Assembly (NCBI RefSeq): GCF_016908195.1
Contig: NZ_JAFBDK010000018.1
Location: 1 to 64,000 of the forward strand
Reading direction: 5' to 3'
Source of the DNA: Jeotgalibacillus terrae
GTDB taxonomy: Bacteria; Bacillota; Bacilli; Bacillales; Jeotgalibacillaceae
Length of the DNA: 64,000 bases
The notes under the pieces are model-generated. The model saw nothing but the letters and a program-made list of their open reading frames with translations, was not told where the DNA came from and did no database searches. The position numbers and the translations under genes were made by a program. How positions within the stretch are numbered: the first letter of the stretch is position 1; the number at the start of each line of letters is the position of its first letter. This document shows, one piece after another, positions 51,659 to 60,173 of this stretch.

Positions 51659-53875
51659 ATGAGTCAACTGAAAGCGGATCCCCACTATTTATTTGATTTT
51701 TTTACCGGACTATATAAAATGGTCTTCCTGATGGAAGTAGATTCCCAAGGCTATAAATATAGGAATGTTACACCTGAAGCTGTCCGTCTTTCCTCACTTC
51801 CTGAGGACTGGAAAGACCGCTACCTTCATGAAATCTATGATGAAAAAGTTGCGGCTCCTTTAGTTACTCAATACGATGCTGCAACTTCCACTGGTCGGCC
51901 GGTTTTTTACTCTGATCAGATGAATAAACTTTCCAATATATCAGAATATGCAGCTTCCGCCCTTATGCCAATTACTGATGAGCGCGGCTGTGTGAGATAT
52001 ATTATCGGCTTAACCAATGACCTGTCAGACTCCACATCAGCAAAATTGCTCGCTTCTATAGAGAACATCGATTACCTCACCGGGCTGCCAAGTCTATTGC
52101 AGGTAAAGTCTGAGCTTGCAACAATGGAAGATCATCATATATCAGTTTTATATTTAAATATAGACCGCTTTAAGCTGATCAATGAATGGCTGGGTATCGA
52201 AGCAACAAATGTGCTACTGAAGAAAATTGCCAAACAAACAGCCGAACTCTTACCGCCCGGATCGATACTTGGACGAATAGACGGAGATGAATTCATTATT
52301 GCAGTCATGGATCATACAGAAGGTGCTGCACGGGCACTTGCAGAAAGCACCCTTGAGGCCTTATCTGTTTTCACTTATGAAGTAAACGGTGTATCGATTC
52401 CTGTGACTGGATGCGTAGGAATCTGCAGCAGTCCCGGGCATCCGAACTCCATGATTACCAATGCCTGTGCTGCCATGGTTGAAGCGAAAAGAGAAGGAAG
52501 AAATTCAATCCGTCTTTTTATAAAAGAAGGTCACCTGCAGGAGCATATTGATGAAGTGATCATGGAAGCTGAATTATATAAAGCGCTCATGGAAGATGAA
52601 TTGACCGTCTATTATCAGCCAAAACTAAACACAATGACAAAACAGGTCCACTATGAAGCACTTGTACGCTGGTTCAGCCCTGTTCTTGGTACGGTTCCGC
52701 CTCTCAAGTTTATTCCGGTTGCTGAGAAAACTACGCTGATTCATGAAGTCACCAGAACAGTTGTACGTAAAGTCTGTCATGATCTGAACACCCGTCCGGA
52801 ACTCTTTTCAGACTCCAGGACTTCAATCAATCTGTCGGCCTGCCTATTTGAGCCGGAGCTGATTGATACACATTTTGTACAGGTGATTAACGAATATAAG
52901 GCTGATCCTTCTAAAATCGAAATTGAAATTACAGAAAATATGCTGATGAAAGACCCCATAAAAGGGATCGAGCTCGTCAATTATCTGAAAGAGCTCGGTT
53001 TCAGGGTAGTCATTGATGATTTTGGTGTCAGTTATTCATCATTGAATTACTTACGAAAATTTTCGCTTGATGGTATCAAGATTGACCGGTCATTCATTTC
53101 TCAGATTGATCAGCTTAATAGTGAGAAAGATATCAGTATTGTCCACTTCATTATTCAGCTTGCACGCAAATTAAATCTTTATGTGACAGCTGAAGGAGTC
53201 GAAACAAAGGAACAGTTCGACATTTTAACAAGCTTGGGCTGTCATGAGATTCAGGGGTATTACTTCAGCAGACCGCTTCCTATTGAAAAGCTTGAACACG
53301 CGCTTGAGCACTTCTTCAGTTATACACTTGAGGAGGTTGTGCGGGGTCAGCAGGAGGCCGCTGCAACTGGCCTGACTGCTGAAAAAAGACGACTGAAAGA
53401 AGTTGAACAGCTGCAAATTCTCGATACCCCGGAAGAAGAGCGCTTTGACCGGATCACACGGATGATCAAAGATGCTTTTCATGCACCTGTCTGCTTCATT
53501 TCAATCATTGATAACCACAGGCAATGGTTCAAGTCCTGCATCGGCCTGCCCGAGCCGGTTCAGACGATCAGGGAAGTACCGCGGGAAATTTCACTTTGCG
53601 ATCATGTGATCAGACAGAAGGAACCGTTGATTATTGAGAATATCTCCGAGTACCCGGATGAGTCTATACAAGCTCTTTTTGAAGGGAGCGGCATGCAGTT
53701 TTATGCCGGCATTCCGATCGCATCACAGGGTGAAATGGTTGGGACACTGTGCTTCACGGACTATCTTCCGCGTACGTTTACTGCTCAACAGATGCAAATG
53801 ATGCTTGATTATTCAAAGTGGGTTGAGTCCGAGCTGGAATTATACCGCCTTGAAGTGAATGGGTGTAAAAACTGA
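51659..53875 (+). CDS. Degenerate-GGDEF/EAL c-di-GMP phosphodiesterase with C-terminal GAF
   Basis: 738 residues: a PAS-like N-terminus (about 10-125), a GGDEF domain with degenerate signature DGDEF (208-212), an EAL domain (about 300-550) and a C-terminal GAF domain (about 570-735). EAL catalytic residues are all visible: Glu333-Ala-Leu, Asn391, Glu423, the Asp453-Asp454 pair, Lys474, Glu512 and Gln532. It should hydrolyse c-di-GMP, the dead GGDEF perhaps sensing GTP. AAGGAGGAG precedes the ATG. It is monocistronic with a strong terminator. Confidence 0.9.
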   Translation: MSQLKADPHYLFDFFTGLYKMVFLMEVDSQGYKYRNVTPEAVRLSSLPEDWKDRYLHEIYDEKVAAPLVTQYDAATSTGRPVFYSDQMNKLSNISEYAASALMPITDERGCVRYIIGLTNDLSDSTSAKLLASIENIDYLTGLPSLLQVKSELATMEDHHISVLYLNIDRFKLINEWLGIEATNVLLKKIAKQTAELLPPGSILGRIDGDEFIIAVMDHTEGAARALAESTLEALSVFTYEVNGVSIPVTGCVGICSSPGHPNSMITNACAAMVEAKREGRNSIRLFIKEGHLQEHIDEVIMEAELYKALMEDELTVYYQPKLNTMTKQVHYEALVRWFSPVLGTVPPLKFIPVAEKTTLIHEVTRTVVRKVCHDLNTRPELFSDSRTSINLSACLFEPELIDTHFVQVINEYKADPSKIEIEITENMLMKDPIKGIELVNYLKELGFRVVIDDFGVSYSSLNYLRKFSLDGIKIDRSFISQIDQLNSEKDISIVHFIIQLARKLNLYVTAEGVETKEQFDILTSLGCHEIQGYYFSRPLPIEKLEHALEHFFSYTLEEVVRGQQEAAATGLTAEKRRLKEVEQLQILDTPEEERFDRITRMIKDAFHAPVCFISIIDNHRQWFKSCIGLPEPVQTIREVPREISLCDHVIRQKEPLIIENISEYPDESIQALFEGSGMQFYAGIPIASQGEMVGTLCFTDYLPRTFTAQQMQMMLDYSKWVESELELYRLEVNGCKN

Positions 53876-53879
53876 AACA

Positions 53880-53913
53880 GAGGCTGAGACAAGGGTGTCT
53901 CAGCCTCTATTTG
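53880..53913. terminator. Bidirectional terminator
   Basis: GAGGCTGAGACA / TGTCTCAGCCTC perfect 12-bp stem, 4-base loop, between convergent genes. Confidence 0.9.
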
Positions 53914-53916
53914 TAA

Positions 53917-55569
53917 TTAGTCTATCGTTTTTATCTCGTATACGCGTGCTTCATAAGGCTTTAATTCAATCTTTTCAGGCAGGGTGTTTCTTGCCTCCGC
54001 ATCAATTTGAATATTGCCGATAACAAGCCGGGTTTTGGCACCGGCGAATTCACCCGGAGTGTCAGCTGTAATAGGTGCGTCTGAGTGATTCAATGCAACA
54101 AGCCACGTCACGTTCTGATCACTTCTTCTATACATATACAGCGGCTCCTGCCCTTTCGACAGATCCTCATAGTCACCGTAAACCATGACCGGATGCTCTT
54201 TTCTGAGCTCGATTAAATTCTGGTACGTATAAAACACTGAGCTTTGATCCTCAAGTGCCTGTTCCACATTAATGTCCGGATAATTCGGATTCACCTTAAT
54301 CCACGGTGTGCCACTTGTAAAACCTGCATGCTCTTCACTGTTCCAGTGCATCGGTGTACGGGAATTATCACGGCTGAGCAATAGCAGGTCTTCAAACACT
54401 TCCTGTGGATCTCTTCCTTTTTCCACTTCTTCTTTATATTTATTTTTCATCGCAATATCGTTGTAATCATCAATTGAATTAAATCTCACACCAGTCATAC
54501 CAATCTCTTCACCCTGGTAAATGTAAGGCATACCGGGAAGCGTATGAAGCATAATCGCAAGCATCTTTGCTGATTCAACGCGGTACTGTCCGTCATTTCC
54601 GTAGCGGGTTACCTGACGGGTATGGTCATGATTATTCAGAAACTGGGAGTTCCACCCCTTTTCAAATACGCCCTTATACCAGCTTTCCTGAATTTCCTTG
54701 TAACGCGACAGATCCATCACAGGCATTTCATCTGCCACCTGAAAATGAAATAGCGTATTCAGTTCATGACGGTCTTCATGCACGTATAAAAGCCCCGTCT
54801 CAGGGTTAACGAAAGGAATCTCCCCCACTGTCATCACGTCATAATGAGACAGCACTTCACGATGCATCTCCTGCAGATAATCATGGATACCCGGGTTATC
54901 AGCGAGGTAATTAATGTGTTCAGGACGCTCGGCATCCGGGAAGCCCTCCTGTTTTGCCAGCAGATTAATGACATCCATTCTAAAACCATCAATTCCAAGG
55001 TCCAGCCATGATCTCATCATCCGGTAAATTTCGTTTCTGACCTCATCGTTCTCCCAGTTCAGATCAGGCTGCTCTTTTGCAAACGAATGGAAATAATATT
55101 CTCCCGTCTTGTCATCCTTTGTCCAGGTTGAAGGTTCAAAATAGGAGCGCCAATTATTCGGCGGCCCGCCATCCTTACCTTCACGCCAGATATACCAGTC
55201 ACGCTTCGGATGATCTTTAGATGATCTTGAATCAAGAAACCATGGGTGCTGGTCAGATGTATGATTCACAACGAGATCCATAATCACTTTCATTCCTTTC
55301 GCGTGAATGGCCTCAAGCAGCTCCTTAAACGTCTCCATGTCCCCCGCTTTTTCCATAACGGCTTCATAATCGGAAATATCATAGCCATTATCACGGTCAG
55401 GTGATTCATAAAACGGGTTCAGCCAGATGACATCCACACCAAGCTTCTTTATGTAGTCCAGCTTTTCAATTACACCTCTAAGGTCCCCATATCCATCACC
55501 ATTACTGTCATAAAAGCTGCGCCAGTACACCTGATAGACGACCGCTTCTTTCCACCAAGTTTTCTTCAT
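53917..55569 (-). CDS. malL: GH13 oligo-1,6-glucosidase
   Basis: Cleaves isomaltose-type and related alpha-glucosides in the cytoplasm. The 550-residue (beta/alpha)8 amylase-family enzyme has nucleophile Asp199 in GFRMDVIN, acid/base Glu250 in TVGEIPF and transition-state Asp315 in NNHDHTR. The calcium-type DSNGDGYGDL loop and VVNHTSDQHPW are also present. Val200 right after the nucleophile is the residue linked to alpha-1,6 preference in Bacillus enzymes. The start is the ATG behind GGAGGG. It is monocistronic; no transporter lies beside it. Confidence 0.92.
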   Translation of the reverse strand: MKKTWWKEAVVYQVYWRSFYDSNGDGYGDLRGVIEKLDYIKKLGVDVIWLNPFYESPDRDNGYDISDYEAVMEKAGDMETFKELLEAIHAKGMKVIMDLVVNHTSDQHPWFLDSRSSKDHPKRDWYIWREGKDGGPPNNWRSYFEPSTWTKDDKTGEYYFHSFAKEQPDLNWENDEVRNEIYRMMRSWLDLGIDGFRMDVINLLAKQEGFPDAERPEHINYLADNPGIHDYLQEMHREVLSHYDVMTVGEIPFVNPETGLLYVHEDRHELNTLFHFQVADEMPVMDLSRYKEIQESWYKGVFEKGWNSQFLNNHDHTRQVTRYGNDGQYRVESAKMLAIMLHTLPGMPYIYQGEEIGMTGVRFNSIDDYNDIAMKNKYKEEVEKGRDPQEVFEDLLLLSRDNSRTPMHWNSEEHAGFTSGTPWIKVNPNYPDINVEQALEDQSSVFYTYQNLIELRKEHPVMVYGDYEDLSKGQEPLYMYRRSDQNVTWLVALNHSDAPITADTPGEFAGAKTRLVIGNIQIDAEARNTLPEKIELKPYEARVYEIKTID

Positions 55570-55664
55570 GAGAATCCCTCCAGTATTCAATGTAGATTCA
55601 TTATAACCGCTTACATATGAGAATACTGCTGAAAACCATTATACTTTTCATAAGGAGTGATCGA

Positions 55665-56264
55665 ATGAATCCGTGGGATAGAAGATTTCAAAATGAAACG
55701 TATATTTATGGAAAAGCACCGAATGAATTTGTAGTCAGCGCACAGAAAAAACTGAACCTGACAAAAGGAAAGCTGCTGGCAGTTGCGGAGGGTGAAGGCA
55801 GAAATGCTGTGTACTTTGCTGAAAAAGGGTTGAATGTAACTGTGCGGGATTACGCTGAAGAAGGTCTGAAAAAGACCCGCAGGCTTGCCGGGGAACGTCA
55901 CGTGCAGGTTGAAACTGCCCTTGCTGATCTGACAAATGCTTCCTGGACACCTGAGATATATGACGCAGTTGTCAACGTCTTCGGTCATATCGACCCTTCC
56001 GGCAGACAGCATATGCTGAACGGAATCAAAAGCACAATCAAACCGGGCGGCTACTATATCAGCGAAGTCTACTCAAAGCACCAGCTGCCGTACAAATCAG
56101 GCGGCCCGCCAAAAGAAGAGTTTTTATATGATGCAGGAGAAATGCTCGAAGCCTTCAAAGGCTGGAAAATCATCCACTTCTTCACAGGTGAAGTCACAAG
56201 ACAGGAAGGCAAACTCCATAACGGCCTTTCGCATGTCATTCAGATCATTGCGCAAAAAATCTGA
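55665..56264 (+). CDS. Class I SAM-dependent methyltransferase (TehB-like)
   Basis: 199 residues with the opening MNPWDRRFQNETYIYGKAPNEF typical of the tellurite-resistance/thiopurine-like small methyltransferases. SAM motif LLAVAEGEGRNAVYFAEKG is followed by VTVRDYAEEGL. The canonical motif-I Gly-rich loop is AEGEGRN. Substrate unknown. The start is the ATG behind AAGGAGTGATCGA. The parS site begins four bases after the stop codon. Confidence 0.82.
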   Translation: MNPWDRRFQNETYIYGKAPNEFVVSAQKKLNLTKGKLLAVAEGEGRNAVYFAEKGLNVTVRDYAEEGLKKTRRLAGERHVQVETALADLTNASWTPEIYDAVVNVFGHIDPSGRQHMLNGIKSTIKPGGYYISEVYSKHQLPYKSGGPPKEEFLYDAGEMLEAFKGWKIIHFFTGEVTRQEGKLHNGLSHVIQIIAQKI

Positions 56265-56267
56265 AAA

Positions 56268-56283
56268 TGTTTCACGTGGAACA
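56268..56283 (-). promoter_or_regulatory. parS centromere site (Spo0J/ParB binding)
   Basis: On the minus strand TGTTCCACGTGAAACA, a perfect match to the B. subtilis consensus TGTTNCACGTGAAACA. ParB/Spo0J loading here would recruit SMC and orient the origin region. Such sites are concentrated near oriC. Confidence 0.9.
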
Positions 56284-56295
56284 ATGAAAAGCGGA

Positions 56296-56421
56296 AGCAG
56301 GCGTTTAGGGGCGTATGCGGTGGACTGAGGTGGATTGAGATAAAGGAAACACGGTGAACGAAGTGAGCCGATGTTGACTTATCTTAAGGAACCGAGGGAA
56401 CCGCACTAGCCCCTGCCTGCT
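56296..56421 (+). repeat. Long structured intergenic element after parS
   Basis: Nested inverted blocks: AGCAGGC (56296-56302) / GCCTGCT (56415-56421), AGGGGC / GCCCCT, TGCGGT / ACCGCA, and GAGATAA / TTATCTT. Together they form one long interrupted hairpin. It is unlike copies A-E but similar in style to other structured intergenic repeats of Bacillaceae. Function unknown. Confidence 0.6.
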
Positions 56422-56437
56422 GGAGCTGGATCTCATG

Positions 56438-56468
56438 AAAAGCGGAAGGCGTCCAACCCTCCGCTTTT
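56438..56468. terminator. Bidirectional terminator
   Basis: AAAAGCGGA / TCCGCTTTT with a 13-base loop that can pair further (AGG/CCT), between convergent genes. Confidence 0.75.
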
Positions 56469-56476
56469 GTACAAAA

Positions 56477-57664
56477 TCATTTATCTTTCAACGCACCGAA
56501 AGTCAAAATCCCTGCCACAAATGGCAGAACCGCTACGACACCAATCGCTGCAGTCAGTCCGAATAAATCAGCCATCAAACCGGCAAGCAATGCACCAAAT
56601 GCATAGCCGCTGTCTCTCCAGAAACGGTAGACACCCATTGATGATGCGCGCCAGGACGGATCAGCATAATCCGAAACTGCCGCCTGCAGAACAGGATAAA
56701 CCATTGCTGTCCCTGCACCCAGCAATATTGCACTCACTGTCCATACCGCAAATTGATTTGACATGATCAGCAGCCAGAGGGCACCACCCTGTAAAATCAT
56801 ACCGCCTGTAATCAATGGACGCCTGCCGATCTTATCACTTAAAGGACCTGTAAATAATTGAAAAATTCCCCATGCTGCAGGGTAAATCGCCACTAAAAAT
56901 CCGACCCCTCCTGCAGACACACCCAGACCTGCAAAATAAATAGGAAACAGCCCCCACGCCATGCCATCTTTAAGATTGGTTGCAAGTCCAGCAAAGCTGA
57001 TTGACGCAAGAGACTTGTGCTGCCAGCTGGTCAGCCTGAAAGCTTCCGCAGATGAGAGTTTTTTCACACTTTTACGCTGTTGAAGTGCTAAATGAGCTGA
57101 AGTATCTTTTACAGCAAATGATAACAGCAGACCAGCAATCGCTACTACGATCCCGATAATAAACGGTGCCTGCAGAGAGGTCATCAAGCCTGTCAGAAAA
57201 GCCAGCAGTGCGACACCTATATAGCCGGCAAACTCATTAACCCCAGCAGCCAGACCACGCTGACTGTCCCCAGCCAAATCAATCTTCATATTTAACGTCA
57301 TAGACCACGCAAGCCCCTGATTCGCACCAAGCAGGATATTTGCTGCAACGATGACCCACCAGGTCTCTGCAGATAAAATCAGCACCGGGACAAGCAAACC
57401 GAAACTCCAGCCAGCCATCAGTACCTGCCGTCTCCCGAAGCGGTCAGCTGCTGCGCCGGCAAAGTAATTAACAATCGCCTTCGAAAAACCAAAGCTTACA
57501 ATAAACGATAATGCAGCACTGGCCGATGCAATGCCAAACTGCTCTTCTGCCAATACCGGAAGCACTGTTCTTTCAAGTCCGACCATTGATCCGACAAACA
57601 GGTTAATGACTGCAAGCAGCAAAAACTGATGCTTATTTTCCTTAATTCCGTTAACGACTGTCAT
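56477..57664 (-). CDS. MFS transporter of the ArsR-rhodanese operon
   Basis: The 395-residue permease has about 12 hydrophobic segments, motif-A-like GAAADRFGRRQVL in the first half and GPLSDKIGRRPLITGG in the second. The gene overlaps the upstream ArsR-rhodanese regulator by 14 bases. Export of an arsenical, sulfur-containing or electrophilic compound is a reasonable guess from that partner. The substrate is not determinable. Confidence 0.87.
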   Translation of the reverse strand: MTVVNGIKENKHQFLLLAVINLFVGSMVGLERTVLPVLAEEQFGIASASAALSFIVSFGFSKAIVNYFAGAAADRFGRRQVLMAGWSFGLLVPVLILSAETWWVIVAANILLGANQGLAWSMTLNMKIDLAGDSQRGLAAGVNEFAGYIGVALLAFLTGLMTSLQAPFIIGIVVAIAGLLLSFAVKDTSAHLALQQRKSVKKLSSAEAFRLTSWQHKSLASISFAGLATNLKDGMAWGLFPIYFAGLGVSAGGVGFLVAIYPAAWGIFQLFTGPLSDKIGRRPLITGGMILQGGALWLLIMSNQFAVWTVSAILLGAGTAMVYPVLQAAVSDYADPSWRASSMGVYRFWRDSGYAFGALLAGLMADLFGLTAAIGVVAVLPFVAGILTFGALKDK

Positions 57665-58304
57665 GCTTTAATCGTTCCTGCCACTTCCATTCATTCACTC
57701 CTGCATCTAGCAGATAAGCGCGGCACCCCTGTTCCTTCAGGAGATTAACCGCTTCTGCAGCGTATGTGCAGTAAGGTCCTCTGCAATAGACGATAACCTC
57801 ATGATCATACTGAGTACTTCCATCCCTTAATTCATCAATTGGTTTAGAAACTGCATAAGGCAGGTGACCATACTCATATTCCTCACGATTTCTCACATCA
57901 AGCAGCACCGTTTCCCCTGACGCTGCACGCGACAGCACTTCATCAAGCGTTCCCAAAGAATGATGGTGTCCGATCACACTGTCTCTCCACTGATCTACCT
58001 CTTCATAACGTGTTTCTGCTGTACGTCTGAGCGACAGAACGAGTGACCTGATCTCTTCATCTGCGATTTCATAAATGACATAGTTTTTCTGTTTTTGAAA
58101 TCGTACCAGTTTCGCATCAAGCAGTGCCTGCAAATGTTTAGATGCGTTGGCCGTACTGATTCTTGCTTCTTTTGCAAGTGTTTCTACGGTTTTAGGACTT
58201 TGAGTCAACAGGTCAAGCATTTCAATCCGTTTTGGACTCGACATCATCTTACCGATCCTTGCTACTTCACCGTATACTTCATCTTTAAATTCTCCGCTGT
58301 TCAT
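57651..58304 (-). CDS. ArsR-type HTH fused to a rhodanese domain
   Basis: 217 residues: an N-terminal ArsR/SmtB winged helix (about 12-95, VETLAKEARISTANASKHLQ) joined to a C-terminal rhodanese domain (about 118-210) with active-loop Cys174 in VYCRGPYCTYAA and a second Cys five residues on. It probably represses its operon and senses sulfane sulfur or thiol-reactive species through the rhodanese cysteine. The start is the ATG behind TTGGAGTGATAAG; a TTG seven codons upstream lies inside the operator and is rejected. Confidence 0.88.
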   Translation of the reverse strand: MNSGEFKDEVYGEVARIGKMMSSPKRIEMLDLLTQSPKTVETLAKEARISTANASKHLQALLDAKLVRFQKQKNYVIYEIADEEIRSLVLSLRRTAETRYEEVDQWRDSVIGHHHSLGTLDEVLSRAASGETVLLDVRNREEYEYGHLPYAVSKPIDELRDGSTQYDHEVIVYCRGPYCTYAAEAVNLLKEQGCRAYLLDAGVNEWKWQERLKHDSR

Positions 58305-58317
58305 CTTATCACTCCAA

Positions 58318-58341
58318 CTATTCAACTTATTAGTTGAATAG
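58318..58341 (-). promoter_or_regulatory. Operator of the ArsR-rhodanese operon
   Basis: CTATTCAACT-TATT-AGTTGAATAG, a perfect 10-bp-armed palindrome 13 bases upstream of the start codon. It is close to known ArsR-family ATTCAA-N-TTGAAT-type sites. Confidence 0.82.
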
Positions 58342-58365
58342 TATCACAGTTACTTAATTCACAAT

Positions 58366-58412
58366 AATAAAAAGCTCATTTCAATGAAAAATTCACATTG
58401 AAATGAGCTTTC
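58366..58412 (-). terminator. gntK terminator
   Basis: AAAGCTCATTTCAATG / CATTGAAATGAGCTTT, perfect 16-bp stem, T-run on the minus strand. Confidence 0.9.
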
Positions 58413-58417
58413 TTATG

Positions 58418-59878
58418 TCAGGTAGTAGCATTTACAAGCCTTCTATAACGTTCGAAAATTCCCATATATGTTTGATGCCGTTCTTTATCAGGCTCTATAC
58501 GTTCACCTAAAGGAATGTTTTCTTTAATCTGCTCCAGTGAATCCTTTTCCCCCAGCGACGTTAACACTAACCAGGCAGCTCCCCAGGCAGCGCTGTGATG
58601 ACTCTCTGTGCGCTGAACGGGCTTATTAAATACATCTGAGAGCATCTGAACCCACAGCGCGGATCTTGACAGTCCGCCGTTTACGTAAATTACTTCTGCC
58701 GATTCTCCTGCTTCACCAAGGGAAAGATAGATTTGATACAGATTGAATGTGATTCCTTCCAGTACGGCTCTGGCATATTGCGGGACACCGTGTGAGATTG
58801 AAAGACCAATTAGACTTCCTCTTGCCTCCTGATCCCATAACGGAGCACGTTCCCCGTTTATATAAGGCAAAAAGATCAACCCGTCTGCTCCGGGCGGGAC
58901 TGTCTCTGCTGAGAGAATCAATTCTTCATATGTACCATCGTAATTCAAAGTCTTTTTCAGCCACTCTATCGCTACCCCTCCATTATTTGTAGGGCCACCT
59001 GCAATATAATGACCCGGCGTGAATGCATAACAAAATACTTCATGACCTTCATTGACAGTAAAACTGCTCGTCCATTTCCGGACCGCTCCGCTCGTACCGG
59101 CGGAAATGGTCAGACAGTTTTCTTCAAGTCCACTGCTGCCAAGATTGGCAAGCTGGCCATCAGCAGATCCAATGATAAACGGAACATTGCGTGGAAGTTT
59201 CAAGTAATTTGCGATGATAGGATTCAGTTCCCCCAGCCGGTAATCAGGCGGTACTGTCTGACCAAGCTGGTCTTCTTTTATATCTGCTTTTTCAAGTATT
59301 TCTGTATCCCAGGACAATGTCCGTCCATTCATCATGCCAGTTGCTGCTGCCATTGCATAATCAGTTACCCGTTCGTTAAACCATTGATAGATAATGTATT
59401 CTTTAATAGACATAAAATAAGTGGATTGCAGGTAAGGAACATAGGATGTTTCCTTCATCCATATCAGTTTTGTTAAAGGCGACATGGGATGGATCGGTGT
59501 GCCTGTACGGTTATAGAAATCAGGACCTTCAGATCTCATCAATTCCTTTGCCTGCAGACTGCTTCTGCCGTCTGCCCAAATCATTGCTTTAGACAGCGCG
59601 CTACCTTCCCCGTCTACACAGATCAAAGAATGCATGGCGCTTGAAAAACCGATACCGATGATCTTATCTGCATCAGTGCCCGCCTTATCCAGCACATTCT
59701 TTAAAGCAAACACAGCAGATGAGACAATTACATCCGGATCCTGTTCTGCATAACCGTCTGTGGAATAAAGCGTTTTGATCAGCTGTTCTGTTTCAGCTTT
59801 TACTTTTCCATCCTTCTTAAACATGACTGCTTTCACACTGGTTGTTCCCAGGTCAAGGCCAATTACATATTCCTTCAT
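58418..59878 (-). CDS. gntK: Gluconokinase (FGGY family)
   Basis: Phosphorylates gluconate to 6-phosphogluconate for the pentose-phosphate pathway. The 486-residue sugar kinase has phosphate-1 motif GLDLGTTSVKAVMF (6-19), adenosine segment and the FGGY-family stretch NGGLSRSALWVQMLSDVFNKPV (about 402-423). The opening MKEYVIGLDLGTTS and IGFSSAMHSLI match GntK more than xylulokinase. Unlike B. subtilis gntRKPZ, no repressor, permease or dehydrogenase gene accompanies it. Confidence 0.87.
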   Translation of the reverse strand: MKEYVIGLDLGTTSVKAVMFKKDGKVKAETEQLIKTLYSTDGYAEQDPDVIVSSAVFALKNVLDKAGTDADKIIGIGFSSAMHSLICVDGEGSALSKAMIWADGRSSLQAKELMRSEGPDFYNRTGTPIHPMSPLTKLIWMKETSYVPYLQSTYFMSIKEYIIYQWFNERVTDYAMAAATGMMNGRTLSWDTEILEKADIKEDQLGQTVPPDYRLGELNPIIANYLKLPRNVPFIIGSADGQLANLGSSGLEENCLTISAGTSGAVRKWTSSFTVNEGHEVFCYAFTPGHYIAGGPTNNGGVAIEWLKKTLNYDGTYEELILSAETVPPGADGLIFLPYINGERAPLWDQEARGSLIGLSISHGVPQYARAVLEGITFNLYQIYLSLGEAGESAEVIYVNGGLSRSALWVQMLSDVFNKPVQRTESHHSAAWGAAWLVLTSLGEKDSLEQIKENIPLGERIEPDKERHQTYMGIFERYRRLVNATT

Positions 59879-59956
59879 ATCATCTCTTCCTTTATCAGAT
59901 TCATTTTTAGCTCCGTTGTAATGACTTTATCAATTAAGCATATCATAGGATTCTTT

Positions 59957-60002
59957 AAGCAGCGGTACAGAATTCCAGTTTATATAGAACTGCTGCTTTT
60001 TT
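59957..60002 (+). terminator. Orphan terminator-like hairpin between gntK and nox
   Basis: AAGCAGCGGT / ACTGCTGCTT (one G-T pair), 22-base loop, then TTTTTT on the plus strand. Both neighbouring genes read away from it. The nox promoter lies downstream, so no known plus-strand transcript ends here. Confidence 0.6.
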
Positions 60003-60065
60003 AGATCTGTTATTGAGTGCAGTTAAATACTCGCCAACCGGCATAATTACTGGCAGAAAAAATGT

Positions 60066-60083
60066 TTGTGAAATACTGAACAA
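60066..60083 (+). promoter_or_regulatory. Second, weaker Rex site
   Basis: TTGTGAAATACTGAACAA keeps 15 of 18 positions of the symmetric Rex pattern, just upstream of the nox -35 box. Confidence 0.5.
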
Positions 60084-60088
60084 AACCC

Positions 60089-60117
60089 TTGCATTCCATT
60101 TCAAACCGTCGTATACT
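60089..60117 (+). promoter_or_regulatory. nox promoter
   Basis: TTGCAT (60089-60094), 17 bases, TATACT (60112-60117). Confidence 0.75.
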
Positions 60118-60132
60118 AAAACCAATTAGTAA

Positions 60133-60150
60133 TTGTGAAAAATTTCACAA
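60133..60150 (+). promoter_or_regulatory. Rex operator of nox
   Basis: TTGTGAAAAATTTCACAA is a perfect match to the Rex pattern TTGTGAA-N4-TTCACAA. It lies about 10 bases past the predicted transcription start, so NADH build-up should relieve repression of nox. Confidence 0.88.
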
Positions 60151-60173
60151 TAAAAACTTAGGAGGAATTTTTC

